From the NCBI RefSeq assembly GCF_000428845.1, contig NZ_AUAS01000018.1, forward strand, positions 1 through 64,000: 64,000 nt of DNA, written 5' to 3'. Position numbers and translations under genes: made by a program. The notes below the pieces were generated by a model that was given only the letters and a program-made list of their open reading frames with translations, did not search any database and was not told the DNA's origin. The DNA is from Dyadobacter alkalitolerans DSM 23607. Lineage in GTDB: Bacteria; Bacteroidota; Bacteroidia; Cytophagales; Spirosomataceae. Positions 35,758 to 44,197 of the stretch are shown here, in pieces. Numbering within the stretch: the first letter of the stretch is position 1; the number at the start of each line of letters is the position of its first letter.

Positions 35758-36702
35758 TTATTTCAATTCAAATGCTTTGCCCTGTTCCGGGAAAATAAGG
35801 TTTAATCCAAGCGCATTATCACTCGCCAGTTCTGCCTTAATTTGCGACTCATTATCTGCCGTCGGCTTCATATGTGTGATAATCACATTCAGGCCCTTCA
35901 AACTTCCTGCGCCGGAAATTTCTGCCAGCACATTCAATTCTTTCATCAGCCATTTGGGCGTCAAATGGCCGTATAATTGTCTGTCCGGCTGCTTGTTAGG
36001 ATAAGATACTTCTAAAAATATTCCCGCCAGCTGTTTTGCCTTCACCAGCGGCGCAACCGCTTTCCAGACCTGCTGCATTTTATCAGACTTCTCAATTTCA
36101 TCCGGACCCGTATCACCAAAATACAAGACATATTTTTCGCCTTTCCGGATCAGAAATGCAGTGCTTTCGTAGGGATTGGAATGACTTAGTTTGAATATTT
36201 TTACAAACATTTCCGTCTGCTCAATGTCAACTTCCTGGTCTTCTCCCAGCATTTTATAACTATACTTTTTCAAAGCCGGACTCGCGCCCTCGTTCGTCAG
36301 GTTAGGCCAGCTTTTCCAATTGAAATAATGGCTTTTCAGCGTTTCAATGCAATATTCAGTGCCATAAATGTTCTTTGCCGTGTCTTCCACCGAATTGATC
36401 ACCATGCCCGAAACGTGATCCAGATGTGGGTGGGAGATTAAATAAGCCTTGATATATTTTCTCAAAACAACATCCGCAGGAACAGAGAATGCCTTGTTAG
36501 TCAATGCTTTTGAAATCCCATTCGTCACAGTCCCCGCATCCAGGCAAACATAAGCATTGGAATTCACCGGTGCGACCATGTAAGCCGACAAGTTTCCATC
36601 ATCCCCGCCTCCCCTAACCCCCAGCGGAACGACGCGGAAGCTGTTTTGAGCAGAACAAACAGAAACAAAACAGGTTAAGAGCAAGAATGTAACGATTCGC
36701 AT
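35758..36702 (-). CDS. Secreted class II cyclic-nucleotide phosphodiesterase
   Basis: The start at ATG 36700-36702 gives 314 residues with a proper signal peptide (MRIVTFLLLTCFVSVCSAQ); the longer frame would bury it. A metallo-beta-lactamase-like fold follows, with the class II PDE motif SHPHLDHVSGMVINS (His91, His93, Asp95, His96) and YFGDTG further on. Enzymes of this class hydrolyse 3',5'-cAMP or cGMP and some are periplasmic or extracellular. Divergent from, and only 47 bp away from, the photolyase-like gene. Confidence 0.87.
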   Translation of the reverse strand: MRIVTFLLLTCFVSVCSAQNSFRVVPLGVRGGGDDGNLSAYMVAPVNSNAYVCLDAGTVTNGISKALTNKAFSVPADVVLRKYIKAYLISHPHLDHVSGMVINSVEDTAKNIYGTEYCIETLKSHYFNWKSWPNLTNEGASPALKKYSYKMLGEDQEVDIEQTEMFVKIFKLSHSNPYESTAFLIRKGEKYVLYFGDTGPDEIEKSDKMQQVWKAVAPLVKAKQLAGIFLEVSYPNKQPDRQLYGHLTPKWLMKELNVLAEISGAGSLKGLNVIITHMKPTADNESQIKAELASDNALGLNLIFPEQGKAFELK

Positions 36703-36749
36703 GATTTTAGTAAGGAAGTTGGTCGGCATGTATCGATAATGAATAGCAA

Positions 36750-38234
36750 ATGAAGGCAATTACGTTAATTTTTCCGCATCAGTTGTTTCATCCGCATCCG
36801 GCTGTTGCAGCGGGAAGAGACGTTTTTCTGGTAGAAGAGGATCTTTATTTCAACCAATTTTCATTTCACAAGCACAAATTATTTTTCCACCGCGCTTCTA
36901 TGCAGGCTTACAAGCTGCATTTAGAAAGCCAGAAATTAAATGTGCATTACATTGACGCGCAAGATCCGCTGGCTGATGTCCGGAAACTGGTTCCTATGCT
37001 TAAAAAAAAGGGTGTTGAAGAAGTTTTCTATGTGGATGTTACCGATAACTGGCTCCAAAAACGACTTTCAACATCTGCAAAGATGAACAATATCGAGCTG
37101 ATCGAGTTTGAAACGCCGATGTTCGTGAATTCCAAAGAAGATCTGGAAATGTATTTCATGAACAAGAAAAGATATTTCCAGGCAGATTTTTACACTACTC
37201 AGCGCAAAAAATACAAGATCCTGCTGGACGAAGACGGTGACCCGGAAGGCGGTAAATGGAGTTTTGACACGGAAAACCGATTAAAATTCCCTAAAAAACA
37301 AGTGCCGCCGACAATTCACTTCCCGGCTTCAAATGAGCATTATGACGAAGCAAGATGCTATGTCGAGCAACATTTTAAGGACAATTACGGAAACATTCCG
37401 GACGGAATCCGCTTCCCGATCACCACCGAAGAAAGCGAGGCCTGGCTCGATCAGTTTATGGAGAAGCGTTTTGAGGAATTTGGCAAATACGAGGATGCCA
37501 TGGTTGTCACAGAACATTTTCTCCATCACAGCGTGTTGACGCCCATGCTGAATACAGGCTTACTAACGCCTAAGAAGGTCATCAACGCAACCTTGAAATA
37601 TGCCCGAAAAAATGACATTCCGCTCAATTCACTGGAAGGCTTTATCCGGCAGATCATTGGCTGGCGGGAGTTTATGCATGGGGTTTATGAATACAAAGGC
37701 AGCATAGAGCGGACGCGAAATTATTGGGGCTATACACGCAAAATCCCAGAGTCGTTCTGGACCGGCACAACGGGCATCGAGCCGGTTGATATTGTTATTA
37801 AGAAAGTCCTCGATATCGGTTACTGCCATCACATTGAGCGCTTAATGGTGCTGGGAAACTTCATGCTATTGTGCGAATTCGACCCGGATGACGTTTATCG
37901 CTGGTTTATGGAGCTTTTTATCGATGCCTATGACTGGGTAATGGTCCCTAATATCTATGGCATGAGCCAGTTCGCAGACGGTGGCCTCCTGGCAACCAAA
38001 CCTTACATTAGCGGCAGTAATTATCTGATGAAAATGAGCGACTTCCCCAAAGGCGACTGGCAGCAAACCTGGGACGGACTGTTCTGGCGTTCTATGGATA
38101 AAAACAGAAAGTTCTTCCTGAAAAACCCACGCTTAGGCATGCTCATCCGCAAATTCGACAACATGGAAGAAAGCAAGCGAAAAGCACATTTGCAGCACGC
38201 TAATGATTTCCTGACCAAATTGGACAAACAATAA
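36750..38234 (+). CDS. PhrB/CryPro-type photolyase-like protein lacking three Fe-S cysteines
   Basis: The 494-residue protein is of the bacterial (6-4) photolyase (FeS-BCP) family. An N-terminal Rossmann-like antenna domain (DUF523-like start ITLIFPHQLF) is followed by a helical FAD domain with GWREFMHGVYEY, NYWGYTR, LDIGYCHHIERLMVLGNFMLL and NIYGMSQFADGG. Family members hold a 4Fe-4S cluster on four cysteines. Here the first (Cys359 in YCHH) is kept. The segment after MSDF (429-432), where the C-x2-C-x12-C loop should be, reads PKGDWQQTWDGLFW with no cysteine. The only others are Cys203 and Cys375. It probably repairs UV lesions or senses light without the cluster. Confidence 0.88.
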   Translation: MKAITLIFPHQLFHPHPAVAAGRDVFLVEEDLYFNQFSFHKHKLFFHRASMQAYKLHLESQKLNVHYIDAQDPLADVRKLVPMLKKKGVEEVFYVDVTDNWLQKRLSTSAKMNNIELIEFETPMFVNSKEDLEMYFMNKKRYFQADFYTTQRKKYKILLDEDGDPEGGKWSFDTENRLKFPKKQVPPTIHFPASNEHYDEARCYVEQHFKDNYGNIPDGIRFPITTEESEAWLDQFMEKRFEEFGKYEDAMVVTEHFLHHSVLTPMLNTGLLTPKKVINATLKYARKNDIPLNSLEGFIRQIIGWREFMHGVYEYKGSIERTRNYWGYTRKIPESFWTGTTGIEPVDIVIKKVLDIGYCHHIERLMVLGNFMLLCEFDPDDVYRWFMELFIDAYDWVMVPNIYGMSQFADGGLLATKPYISGSNYLMKMSDFPKGDWQQTWDGLFWRSMDKNRKFFLKNPRLGMLIRKFDNMEESKRKAHLQHANDFLTKLDKQ

Positions 38235-38291
38235 TCTGCTAATAATATCTTAATCCTCTAATTTCGCAATCCATTTCCCGACACGCGACCA

Positions 38292-38735
38292 ATGATCAGA
38301 ACAAACAGCGAAAACCCTGATTTTAGAAAGCTAACCGACCAGCTGGACGACGAGCTTTGCACTATTTACAATACCAATAAGGCTGACTACGAAGACTATA
38401 ATCGCATCACCAATCTGCCAACCGTGCTTCTTGCTTACGAAAACGATACGGTCGTAGCCTGCGGCTGTTTCAAGATTTACGACGAAAGCACGATAGAGTT
38501 AAAGCGCATGTTTGTCGTTCCGGCATTCCGCGGCAAAGGCATCGCCTCCACCATGGTACGCGAACTGGAACAATGGGCCATCGAACTAGGCTTCCAAAAC
38601 GCCGTCCTGGAAACCGGCACCGGCCAACCTCAAGCCATCGCCATGTATAACAAACTAGGCTACATCAATGCCGAAAAACCTGGGCAGAATGAAGCGATCG
38701 GGCATAGCGTGTTTATGGTGAAGCGGTTGGTTTAA
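38292..38735 (+). CDS. GNAT family N-acetyltransferase
   Basis: The 147-residue protein has the acetyl-CoA-binding motif A, ELKRMFVVPAFRGKGIASTMVRELEQWA (about 76-103, with the R-x2-G-x-G/A element RGKGIA), and motif B around LETGTGQPQAIAMYNKLGY. The acceptor is unknown. It overlaps the convergent higA-like gene by 4 bp. ATG start at 38292. Confidence 0.9.
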   Translation: MIRTNSENPDFRKLTDQLDDELCTIYNTNKADYEDYNRITNLPTVLLAYENDTVVACGCFKIYDESTIELKRMFVVPAFRGKGIASTMVRELEQWAIELGFQNAVLETGTGQPQAIAMYNKLGYINAEKPGQNEAIGHSVFMVKRLV

Positions 38736-39103
38736 ATGTGTTGAAGGATAAAATCGGCCGGCACATTTAATTTAGTATGTACAGCCTTGATGAAGGGAAT
38801 ATCGGGCTTTTGCTTACCATTCAAGATCATGGAAAGCTTAGTGCCACTAACGCCAAGTGTTGCTGCGAGGTCTTTTTGCTTCAATTTCATCTCATACATT
38901 CGCAGTTCGATCATGCCCTCAAGCGTGCGCGGAGGCTCCACATAATAATGCTCCTTTTCATAGGCCTGCGCCGCGAGAGCCATCGTGCGAATAATTTCAA
39001 GCTCTTCCTTAGACAGTATCGCCTCACCTTTTTTCATAAGGCGATCAATTTCTATCATCGCCTCGTCGTACTCCTTTTCTGTCTTAAATTCTATTTTTTT
39101 CAT
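38732..39103 (-). CDS. higA: HigA-type antitoxin with helix-turn-helix
   Basis: The 123-residue protein has an N-terminal toxin-binding region (KTEKEYDEAMIEIDRLMKKGEAILSKEELEII, YEKEHY). A Cro/CI-type HTH follows at about 72-115: LKQKDLAATLGVSGTKLSMILNGKQKPDIPF. The gene lies 1 bp after the toxin gene, the inverted order typical of higBA. It should repress its own promoter, and a TTTAGA/TCTAAA palindrome sits in the upstream region. Confidence 0.9.
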   Translation of the reverse strand: MKKIEFKTEKEYDEAMIEIDRLMKKGEAILSKEELEIIRTMALAAQAYEKEHYYVEPPRTLEGMIELRMYEMKLKQKDLAATLGVSGTKLSMILNGKQKPDIPFIKAVHTKLNVPADFILQHI

Positions 39104-39104
39104 C

Positions 39105-39398
39105 TTACAACTGGTCTATTCTTACCTTATCATACTCCTTATGATTGCCAATAAACTTTATATAGACAGTTCGAACACTAAATAAAATACGTACAATGAC
39201 TCTGACGTGGTTGCCTTTAATATTAAAAACGTAAAGATCATAGCCAACCGCATCAACCGAATTAAACATCCGCCTTAATTCATTAAAGTTTGACCAGTTA
39301 GATCTTTCAACAATTTGATACCAAGTATCCAGCGCTTCCAGGCTCTTTTTGTCAACTTTGCCATATAGGCGAATCATCTTATAACTAATAACAACCAT
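39105..39398 (-). CDS. higB: HigB-type mRNA interferase toxin
   Basis: The 97-residue RelE-fold toxin of the HigB group is recognised by LDTWYQIVERSNWSNFNELRRMF, VDAVGYDLYVFNIKGNHVRVIVRI and RTVYIKFIGNHKEYDKV. HigB toxins cut mRNA at the ribosome. ATG at 39398 keeps the conserved VVIS start. Upstream is the divergent AI-2E-type transporter gene, so the 108-bp gap is shared. Confidence 0.92.
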   Translation of the reverse strand: MVVISYKMIRLYGKVDKKSLEALDTWYQIVERSNWSNFNELRRMFNSVDAVGYDLYVFNIKGNHVRVIVRILFSVRTVYIKFIGNHKEYDKVRIDQL

Positions 39399-39437
39399 GT
39401 TAATGGGTAAGTGTGTATATTTAGCAAAGGTATAGAA

Positions 39438-39476
39438 AATTTAGAAATTCAACATTTGTTTTAGAAAATCTAAATT
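39438..39476. promoter_or_regulatory. Candidate HigA operator
   Basis: TTTAGAAAATCTAAA (39460-39474) is a perfect 6-bp-arm palindrome, and AATTTAGA (39438-39445) with TCTAAATT (39469-39476) makes a wider inverted pair. The region lies 40-78 bp upstream of the higB start and could also affect the divergent transporter gene. Confidence 0.5.
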
Positions 39477-39506
39477 AGAAATACTGAACTTTTAGAACAA
39501 ATCACA

Positions 39507-40628
39507 ATGATACCAGACCAGCCCGCTCCGTTCTACCAAAAACTTTCCTTCTCGCTCCTGGCCATAGGCTTGATCATGCTGGGGATATATTTGGGGCAGG
39601 ATATTATTGTTCCTTTGGCTTTGGCGGGGTTGATTGCAGTTTTGTTGCGTCCTGTGGAGGCGTGGCTTACCCGGCTGGGAATGCACAAAATTCTGGCGAT
39701 CACCCTGGCGGTGTTGCTTGCGGTCGTGCTTGTGTCCGGCGTCGCGATCTTGCTATCAATGCAACTTTCAGACTTCTCGGATGAATGGCCCAAATTGAAG
39801 CGCAACATTAATGAGTTTTACAGAGATACGCGGCGCTGGATCCGGCGGGAATATAGCGTCAGTTATAGCAAACAGGCCGAATATCTCAAAAATGCCCAGA
39901 CAAAAACGCTCGAAAATTTCCAGGGTGCCGAGACACTTGGCGTGGTTACGGGACCGCTCGCAACATTGATCCTTATCCCTATATACGCATTCTTGCTCCT
40001 TTATTACCGTACGATGCTGCTGCATTTTATGGTCGTTCTGTTTGCAGAGGAGCATAAGCCGCGCGTGCTGGAAGTGCTGGGCGAGATCAAAGCCATTATT
40101 CAGAGCTATATGGTAGGTTTGCTGCTGGAAACGGCTGTTGTTGCGGTGCTGAATTCGGTGGGGCTGCTGCTCTTGAATGTCCAATATGCAATGCTTTTGG
40201 GCATCATGGCCGCGATTTTGAATCTTGTCCCCTACATCGGCGGACTTGTGGCAACAGTGCTGGCGGTTATGGTGACGTTTATCAGCCATCCCGATGCGCA
40301 CACCTTGCTGGGCGTTGTGGGCGTATTTATTGCTGTTCAGTTTATTGACAACAATTTTCTGGTGCCGCTCATTGTTGGTTCCAAGGTCAAGATCAATGCA
40401 TTGGTTTCGATTGTGGGCGTGCTGGTGGGTGGCGCGCTGGCTGGCTTGTCAGGCATGTTCCTATCCATTCCGGCGATTGCGATGATGAAAGTGGTCTTTG
40501 ACCGGATTGATGGATTGAAACCTTGGGGAATTTTACTGGGAGATCAAACGCCGGAACAGGCGAATAACAATCTGTTCAGGCTTGTGAACAAGCGTAAGCC
40601 CAAAAAGAAAACCGACGAAGATGCTTAG
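39507..40628 (+). CDS. AI-2E family transporter
   Basis: The 373-residue polytopic protein has paired hydrophobic segments near the N-terminus (13-85), a periplasmic or membrane-associated helical stretch (about 86-150), and a C-terminal block of helices. The family's LILIPIYAFLLLYYR, NLVPYIGGLVATVLA, FIDNNFLVPLIVGSKVKINALVS and PWGILLGD motifs are all visible. Despite its name, most members export unknown small solutes or act as antiporters. A highly basic tail (NKRKPKKK) ends it. Confidence 0.9.
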   Translation: MIPDQPAPFYQKLSFSLLAIGLIMLGIYLGQDIIVPLALAGLIAVLLRPVEAWLTRLGMHKILAITLAVLLAVVLVSGVAILLSMQLSDFSDEWPKLKRNINEFYRDTRRWIRREYSVSYSKQAEYLKNAQTKTLENFQGAETLGVVTGPLATLILIPIYAFLLLYYRTMLLHFMVVLFAEEHKPRVLEVLGEIKAIIQSYMVGLLLETAVVAVLNSVGLLLLNVQYAMLLGIMAAILNLVPYIGGLVATVLAVMVTFISHPDAHTLLGVVGVFIAVQFIDNNFLVPLIVGSKVKINALVSIVGVLVGGALAGLSGMFLSIPAIAMMKVVFDRIDGLKPWGILLGDQTPEQANNNLFRLVNKRKPKKKTDEDA

Positions 40629-40664
40629 TCTTTCGCCGGTTTGAGTAACTTGATAATCAATGTG

Positions 40665-41966
40665 TTACATCACCAACTGCTTCGTTTCCACGGTCGCTTT
40701 CAAATCATGCAACAGGCTAAAAAGCCCAAAGAATGTGCGGTTGATGTAAATAAAATGTTTGGAACCGCGGTTGACATTCATCTTGCGCAGCTCTTTATCA
40801 TTTGCATATTTCTCACCCAATTCCGCCAGTTTTCCGAAGAATGTTTCATCCGAAAAATTAAATGTATCCGACTGGAACGGCTGGGTTAGCAAGGATAAAA
40901 TCTCTTTAAAAAGCTTCGAAAAATAAATCGTTTCCTGAGGCGTATCCTTGCTCGAAAGAATTTCCAGCGCTTCCATTCTTGAATAGAAAATCTCAGGATC
41001 ATTCAACTTATCCGGCTCGGCCAGCTCAAAATAAGGCGTGTAAAACGACTCCGGAATCTCCTTAATGCACCCAAAATCAATGGCGATCAGGTTCCCCGCA
41101 TCGTCTACCAGAAAATTGCCCGGATGCGGATCGGCATGCACTTTTCGCAATTGATGCACCTGGAACATATAAAAATCCCAAAGCGCCTGCCCGATCTTGT
41201 TGGCCAGATTCTGATCCGTATTTGTTTTCGTGAATTCCGACAAATGCTTGCCCGTCATCCAATCCATCGAAATCACCCTTTCGCAGGATAATTCGGGATA
41301 ATATTTCGGAAAACGCAGGTTGGGAATGTGTGCGCAAGCCTCGGCAATTTCCGTGCTCTGGGCTATTTCAAGAAAATAATTGGTTTCCTCCGTCAACTTG
41401 GTTTCAACCTCCTTGAAATATTTATCCGAATCCTTTGCCTGAATGTTGAACATGCTCATGGCAATTGGCTTCACCATTGCCAGGTCGGAGGAAATGCTTT
41501 CGGCAACGCCCGGATACTGAATTTTTACAGCCAGGTTCTTTCCATTTTTCGTCGCCTTATGCACCTGGCCAATACTGGCAGCATTGATGGCATTGGCGTC
41601 AAAGGAATCAAAAAGATCAAGCGGCGATTTGCCGAAATACTTTCTGAATGTCTTCACAACCAGCGGCGCCGACAACGGCGGAACGGAAAATTGGGACAAA
41701 GAAAATTTCTCCACATAAGCCTGCGGAAGGAAATTTTTCTCCATACTCAGCATTTGCGCCACTTTTAGGGCACTGCCTTTCAGGTTCTTCAGTCCATCGT
41801 AAATATCCTCGGCGTTGTTTGTATTCAAGTTATCCCGCGCCGATTCAGGATTGGTGATTTTCTCACCGTAATATTTTAAATAGTTACCCCCGATTTTTAC
41901 ACCGGTCGAAATCAATCTGGTTGCACGCTGAATTTTCGAAGTAGGGATGCTGTCAATTGTTTCCAT
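40665..41966 (-). CDS. ABC1/ADCK (UbiB-like) atypical kinase
   Basis: The 433-residue protein has the KxGQ-like segment KGSALKVAQMLS, the alanine-rich nucleotide loop NAASIGQVHKA, the lysine strand NLAVKIQYPG, the catalytic HADPHPGNFLVDD and the metal-binding IAIDFG. ABC1 proteins are linked to quinone biosynthesis or lipid handling as ATPases. No ubiquinone or menaquinone gene is next to it. The TetR-like gene ends 2 bp upstream, so they form an operon. Confidence 0.9.
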   Translation of the reverse strand: METIDSIPTSKIQRATRLISTGVKIGGNYLKYYGEKITNPESARDNLNTNNAEDIYDGLKNLKGSALKVAQMLSMEKNFLPQAYVEKFSLSQFSVPPLSAPLVVKTFRKYFGKSPLDLFDSFDANAINAASIGQVHKATKNGKNLAVKIQYPGVAESISSDLAMVKPIAMSMFNIQAKDSDKYFKEVETKLTEETNYFLEIAQSTEIAEACAHIPNLRFPKYYPELSCERVISMDWMTGKHLSEFTKTNTDQNLANKIGQALWDFYMFQVHQLRKVHADPHPGNFLVDDAGNLIAIDFGCIKEIPESFYTPYFELAEPDKLNDPEIFYSRMEALEILSSKDTPQETIYFSKLFKEILSLLTQPFQSDTFNFSDETFFGKLAELGEKYANDKELRKMNVNRGSKHFIYINRTFFGLFSLLHDLKATVETKQLVM

Positions 41967-41968
41967 TC

Positions 41969-42673
41969 CTACCTTAACTTTTCTTTGATGAGAAATTTAC
42001 CAAAATCGATGACGCTTTCCAGCGGCGTAATGTCGATCAGATCGAATGTTGCGCGGATTGATTTTTCGATGAAAAGGTCTGTTTTTTCAAAGCCAATGGA
42101 CTCGTCATCCAGCCAGAATTTGAGCGTTACCATAAACTGGATCCACGCACCTTCTTCCAATGCATCCTGTTGCGCCTTGCGGATCCGTTCGCTTTTGGAT
42201 TTCAGATAACCCTCGCTGATCTCATTAACGAACGATTTAAACTGGCTCCTGAAATCTTTCAACTTCATTAACCCAGCCAAACGGTTCTTTTCACTTTTCA
42301 GATCAAATACAACATAACTTCTGTTTGCGGTAAGTATCTCAAAATAAGTAAAATAGTAAGTCAAAAGCTTATCCCGGAAACCCAGTGACGGCATGTCGCC
42401 ACTCTGGTTCATAAGATTAACGGCCAGTCTGTGAAAGCTCACAAAAACGCTTTTTTCAATTGCTTCGATCGAAGAGAAATGTTTGTAAAATTCCTTTTCG
42501 ACAATGCCATGCCGCTTGCAGAACAGGTAAACCGACTCCGGCTTTTTGTTCTGTTCCAGGCAATCGTGCATATATAATTCAATGATCTTATCGGATGTAA
42601 TTTCCCGTGCTGCTGCCGGCTCGGCCATATTCGGCTCTCCCGCATTGGGAAGTTCCCTCAATTTTGCTGCCAT
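41969..42673 (-). CDS. TetR-like regulator
   Basis: ATG at 42671-42673 is preferred (234 residues); an upstream ATG adds 14 residues and an internal one would remove 15. The region ITSDKIIELYMHDCL, followed by FCKRHGIVEKEFYKHFSSIEAIEKSVF, is a TetR-type helix-turn-helix, and the remaining helices form a ligand/dimer domain. It lies directly upstream of the ABC1 kinase gene. In Bacteroidota such pairs are frequent, and the regulator may control the kinase. Confidence 0.78.
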   Translation of the reverse strand: MAAKLRELPNAGEPNMAEPAAAREITSDKIIELYMHDCLEQNKKPESVYLFCKRHGIVEKEFYKHFSSIEAIEKSVFVSFHRLAVNLMNQSGDMPSLGFRDKLLTYYFTYFEILTANRSYVVFDLKSEKNRLAGLMKLKDFRSQFKSFVNEISEGYLKSKSERIRKAQQDALEEGAWIQFMVTLKFWLDDESIGFEKTDLFIEKSIRATFDLIDITPLESVIDFGKFLIKEKLR

Positions 42674-42805
42674 TATTTTATTTGGTTTACAAGGTGTTGA
42701 TCCACGCTTACACAACGAATGTTGGTCAGCATAAAATATTCATAGCGGACTATTACAGAACAAAATAAAGGGCCGTAATCATTCACCAAAAGGGCTATTA
42801 ATTTT

Positions 42806-44152
42806 TCAAACTCTGAAAATATTGAGGTTCAGAAAGTCATTCCTGAATTTCCCTTTCGGATCCATTTCCTGGGCCAGCGCCTTGAATTCTTCCATTTTCA
42901 CATAACGCTTTGCAAGCAGATCCGGAGACACCGAAAACAGCTTTCCCCAGTGCGGACGCACATTGTAGGGCGCGAGTTCACGCTCAATGATTGGCAGCAG
43001 CTTGCTCACCGCATCCCATTCCTGTTTCCAGGTGAAGTGTATCGCCACAGAATCCTGCTTATAACAAGGGCTCATCCAGAAATCATCCGCCGCAATGGTC
43101 CGTATTTCCGAAGTAAGCAAATGCGGCCCGACCTGGCTTCCCAGCTTGGAAATCGCCATAATCGCATCCACGGCGTTTTTTCTGGGCACAAAAAATTCTG
43201 ATTGCAGCTCCACACCGCTGCTGGGCGTAAAGCCCATTTTGAAATGCGGCATGCGCTCATACCAGGGACCTGAAACGCCCATCTGCTCCGTGCAGTTTTC
43301 GGCGGACAGTTCTGGGATCGGGTGGAGGTTTTTAGTCGCCAGTTTCGCGCCGAAAAATTCTTTTTCCGCTTTTAACGGCTTTCCATCGTCTATTTTTTGC
43401 TTAACCCAAACTTCCGTAATGTCGTTACTTTGCCAATTTGTGAACAAGCTCACGCTATATCCGCTCGATTCTATCTTTTCAAAATTATCCTTCAACTGAC
43501 CCAGAGGCAGATTTTCATACACAAATTGCCCCATCATGAATGTGGGCACGATATCCAGCGTCACCTTCGTCACCACGCCCAAAGCCCCTAGGTTCACAAC
43601 GGCCGCATTGAATTTCTCCCCATCCTTTTTACGGCTCAGTTGCATCACATCACCCGCCGCCGTAACGATCTCCATTCCCGAAACCGCAGTCGCCAGGTTA
43701 CCATTTTTATCCCCGGAACCGTGCGTGGCCGTAGCGCAGGCACCCGCAACCGAAATGTGCGGCAATGATGCCAGGTTATGCAGCGCAAAGCCTTTTTTAT
43801 GCAAGTAAGGGCTCAATTGCCCATATTTCATGCCGGAATTCACGGTTACAGTTTTGTTTTTTTCATCCAAAACCATCTGCTCCTCCGCATTCACCAAGGA
43901 AATGAATTGATCTTTGGTGTCGGCAATGTTATTAAAGCAATGCCTGGTTCCAAGCACTTTAAGCTTTGGATATTTCTTTACAATTTCCTGAACCTGTGCC
44001 AGATTCTTCGCCTGATCCAGCTTTTGCGTGCTGTATTCTAAATTCCCTGCCCAGTTTTTCAATTTATCGTTGTTTGCCCAGCCGGTTAATGGTGTAAATA
44101 ATGGAGCTGTCATTAATGCGGATGAAAGTTTAATAAAGGTTCTCTTATTCAT
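42806..44152 (-). CDS. FAD-linked sugar-lactone/alditol oxidase
   Basis: ATG at 44150-44152 is preferred (448 residues), giving a signal-like start MNKRTFIKLSSALMTAPLF, probably exported. A VAO-type FAD-binding domain (about 40-210) has KVLGTRHCFNNIADT, ISVAGACATATHGSG (pyrophosphate loop) and NLGALGVVTKVTLDI. The C-terminal ALO domain ends with RPHWGKLF, the HWGK motif seen in alditol and aldonolactone oxidases. It probably oxidises a sugar lactone or alditol. The HG in THGSG may be the flavinylation histidine. Confidence 0.88.
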   Translation of the reverse strand: MNKRTFIKLSSALMTAPLFTPLTGWANNDKLKNWAGNLEYSTQKLDQAKNLAQVQEIVKKYPKLKVLGTRHCFNNIADTKDQFISLVNAEEQMVLDEKNKTVTVNSGMKYGQLSPYLHKKGFALHNLASLPHISVAGACATATHGSGDKNGNLATAVSGMEIVTAAGDVMQLSRKKDGEKFNAAVVNLGALGVVTKVTLDIVPTFMMGQFVYENLPLGQLKDNFEKIESSGYSVSLFTNWQSNDITEVWVKQKIDDGKPLKAEKEFFGAKLATKNLHPIPELSAENCTEQMGVSGPWYERMPHFKMGFTPSSGVELQSEFFVPRKNAVDAIMAISKLGSQVGPHLLTSEIRTIAADDFWMSPCYKQDSVAIHFTWKQEWDAVSKLLPIIERELAPYNVRPHWGKLFSVSPDLLAKRYVKMEEFKALAQEMDPKGKFRNDFLNLNIFRV

Positions 44153-44197
44153 ATGTTGGGAAGAAAGCAAAGTGAAAACCAGAAGGATATGATTAAA

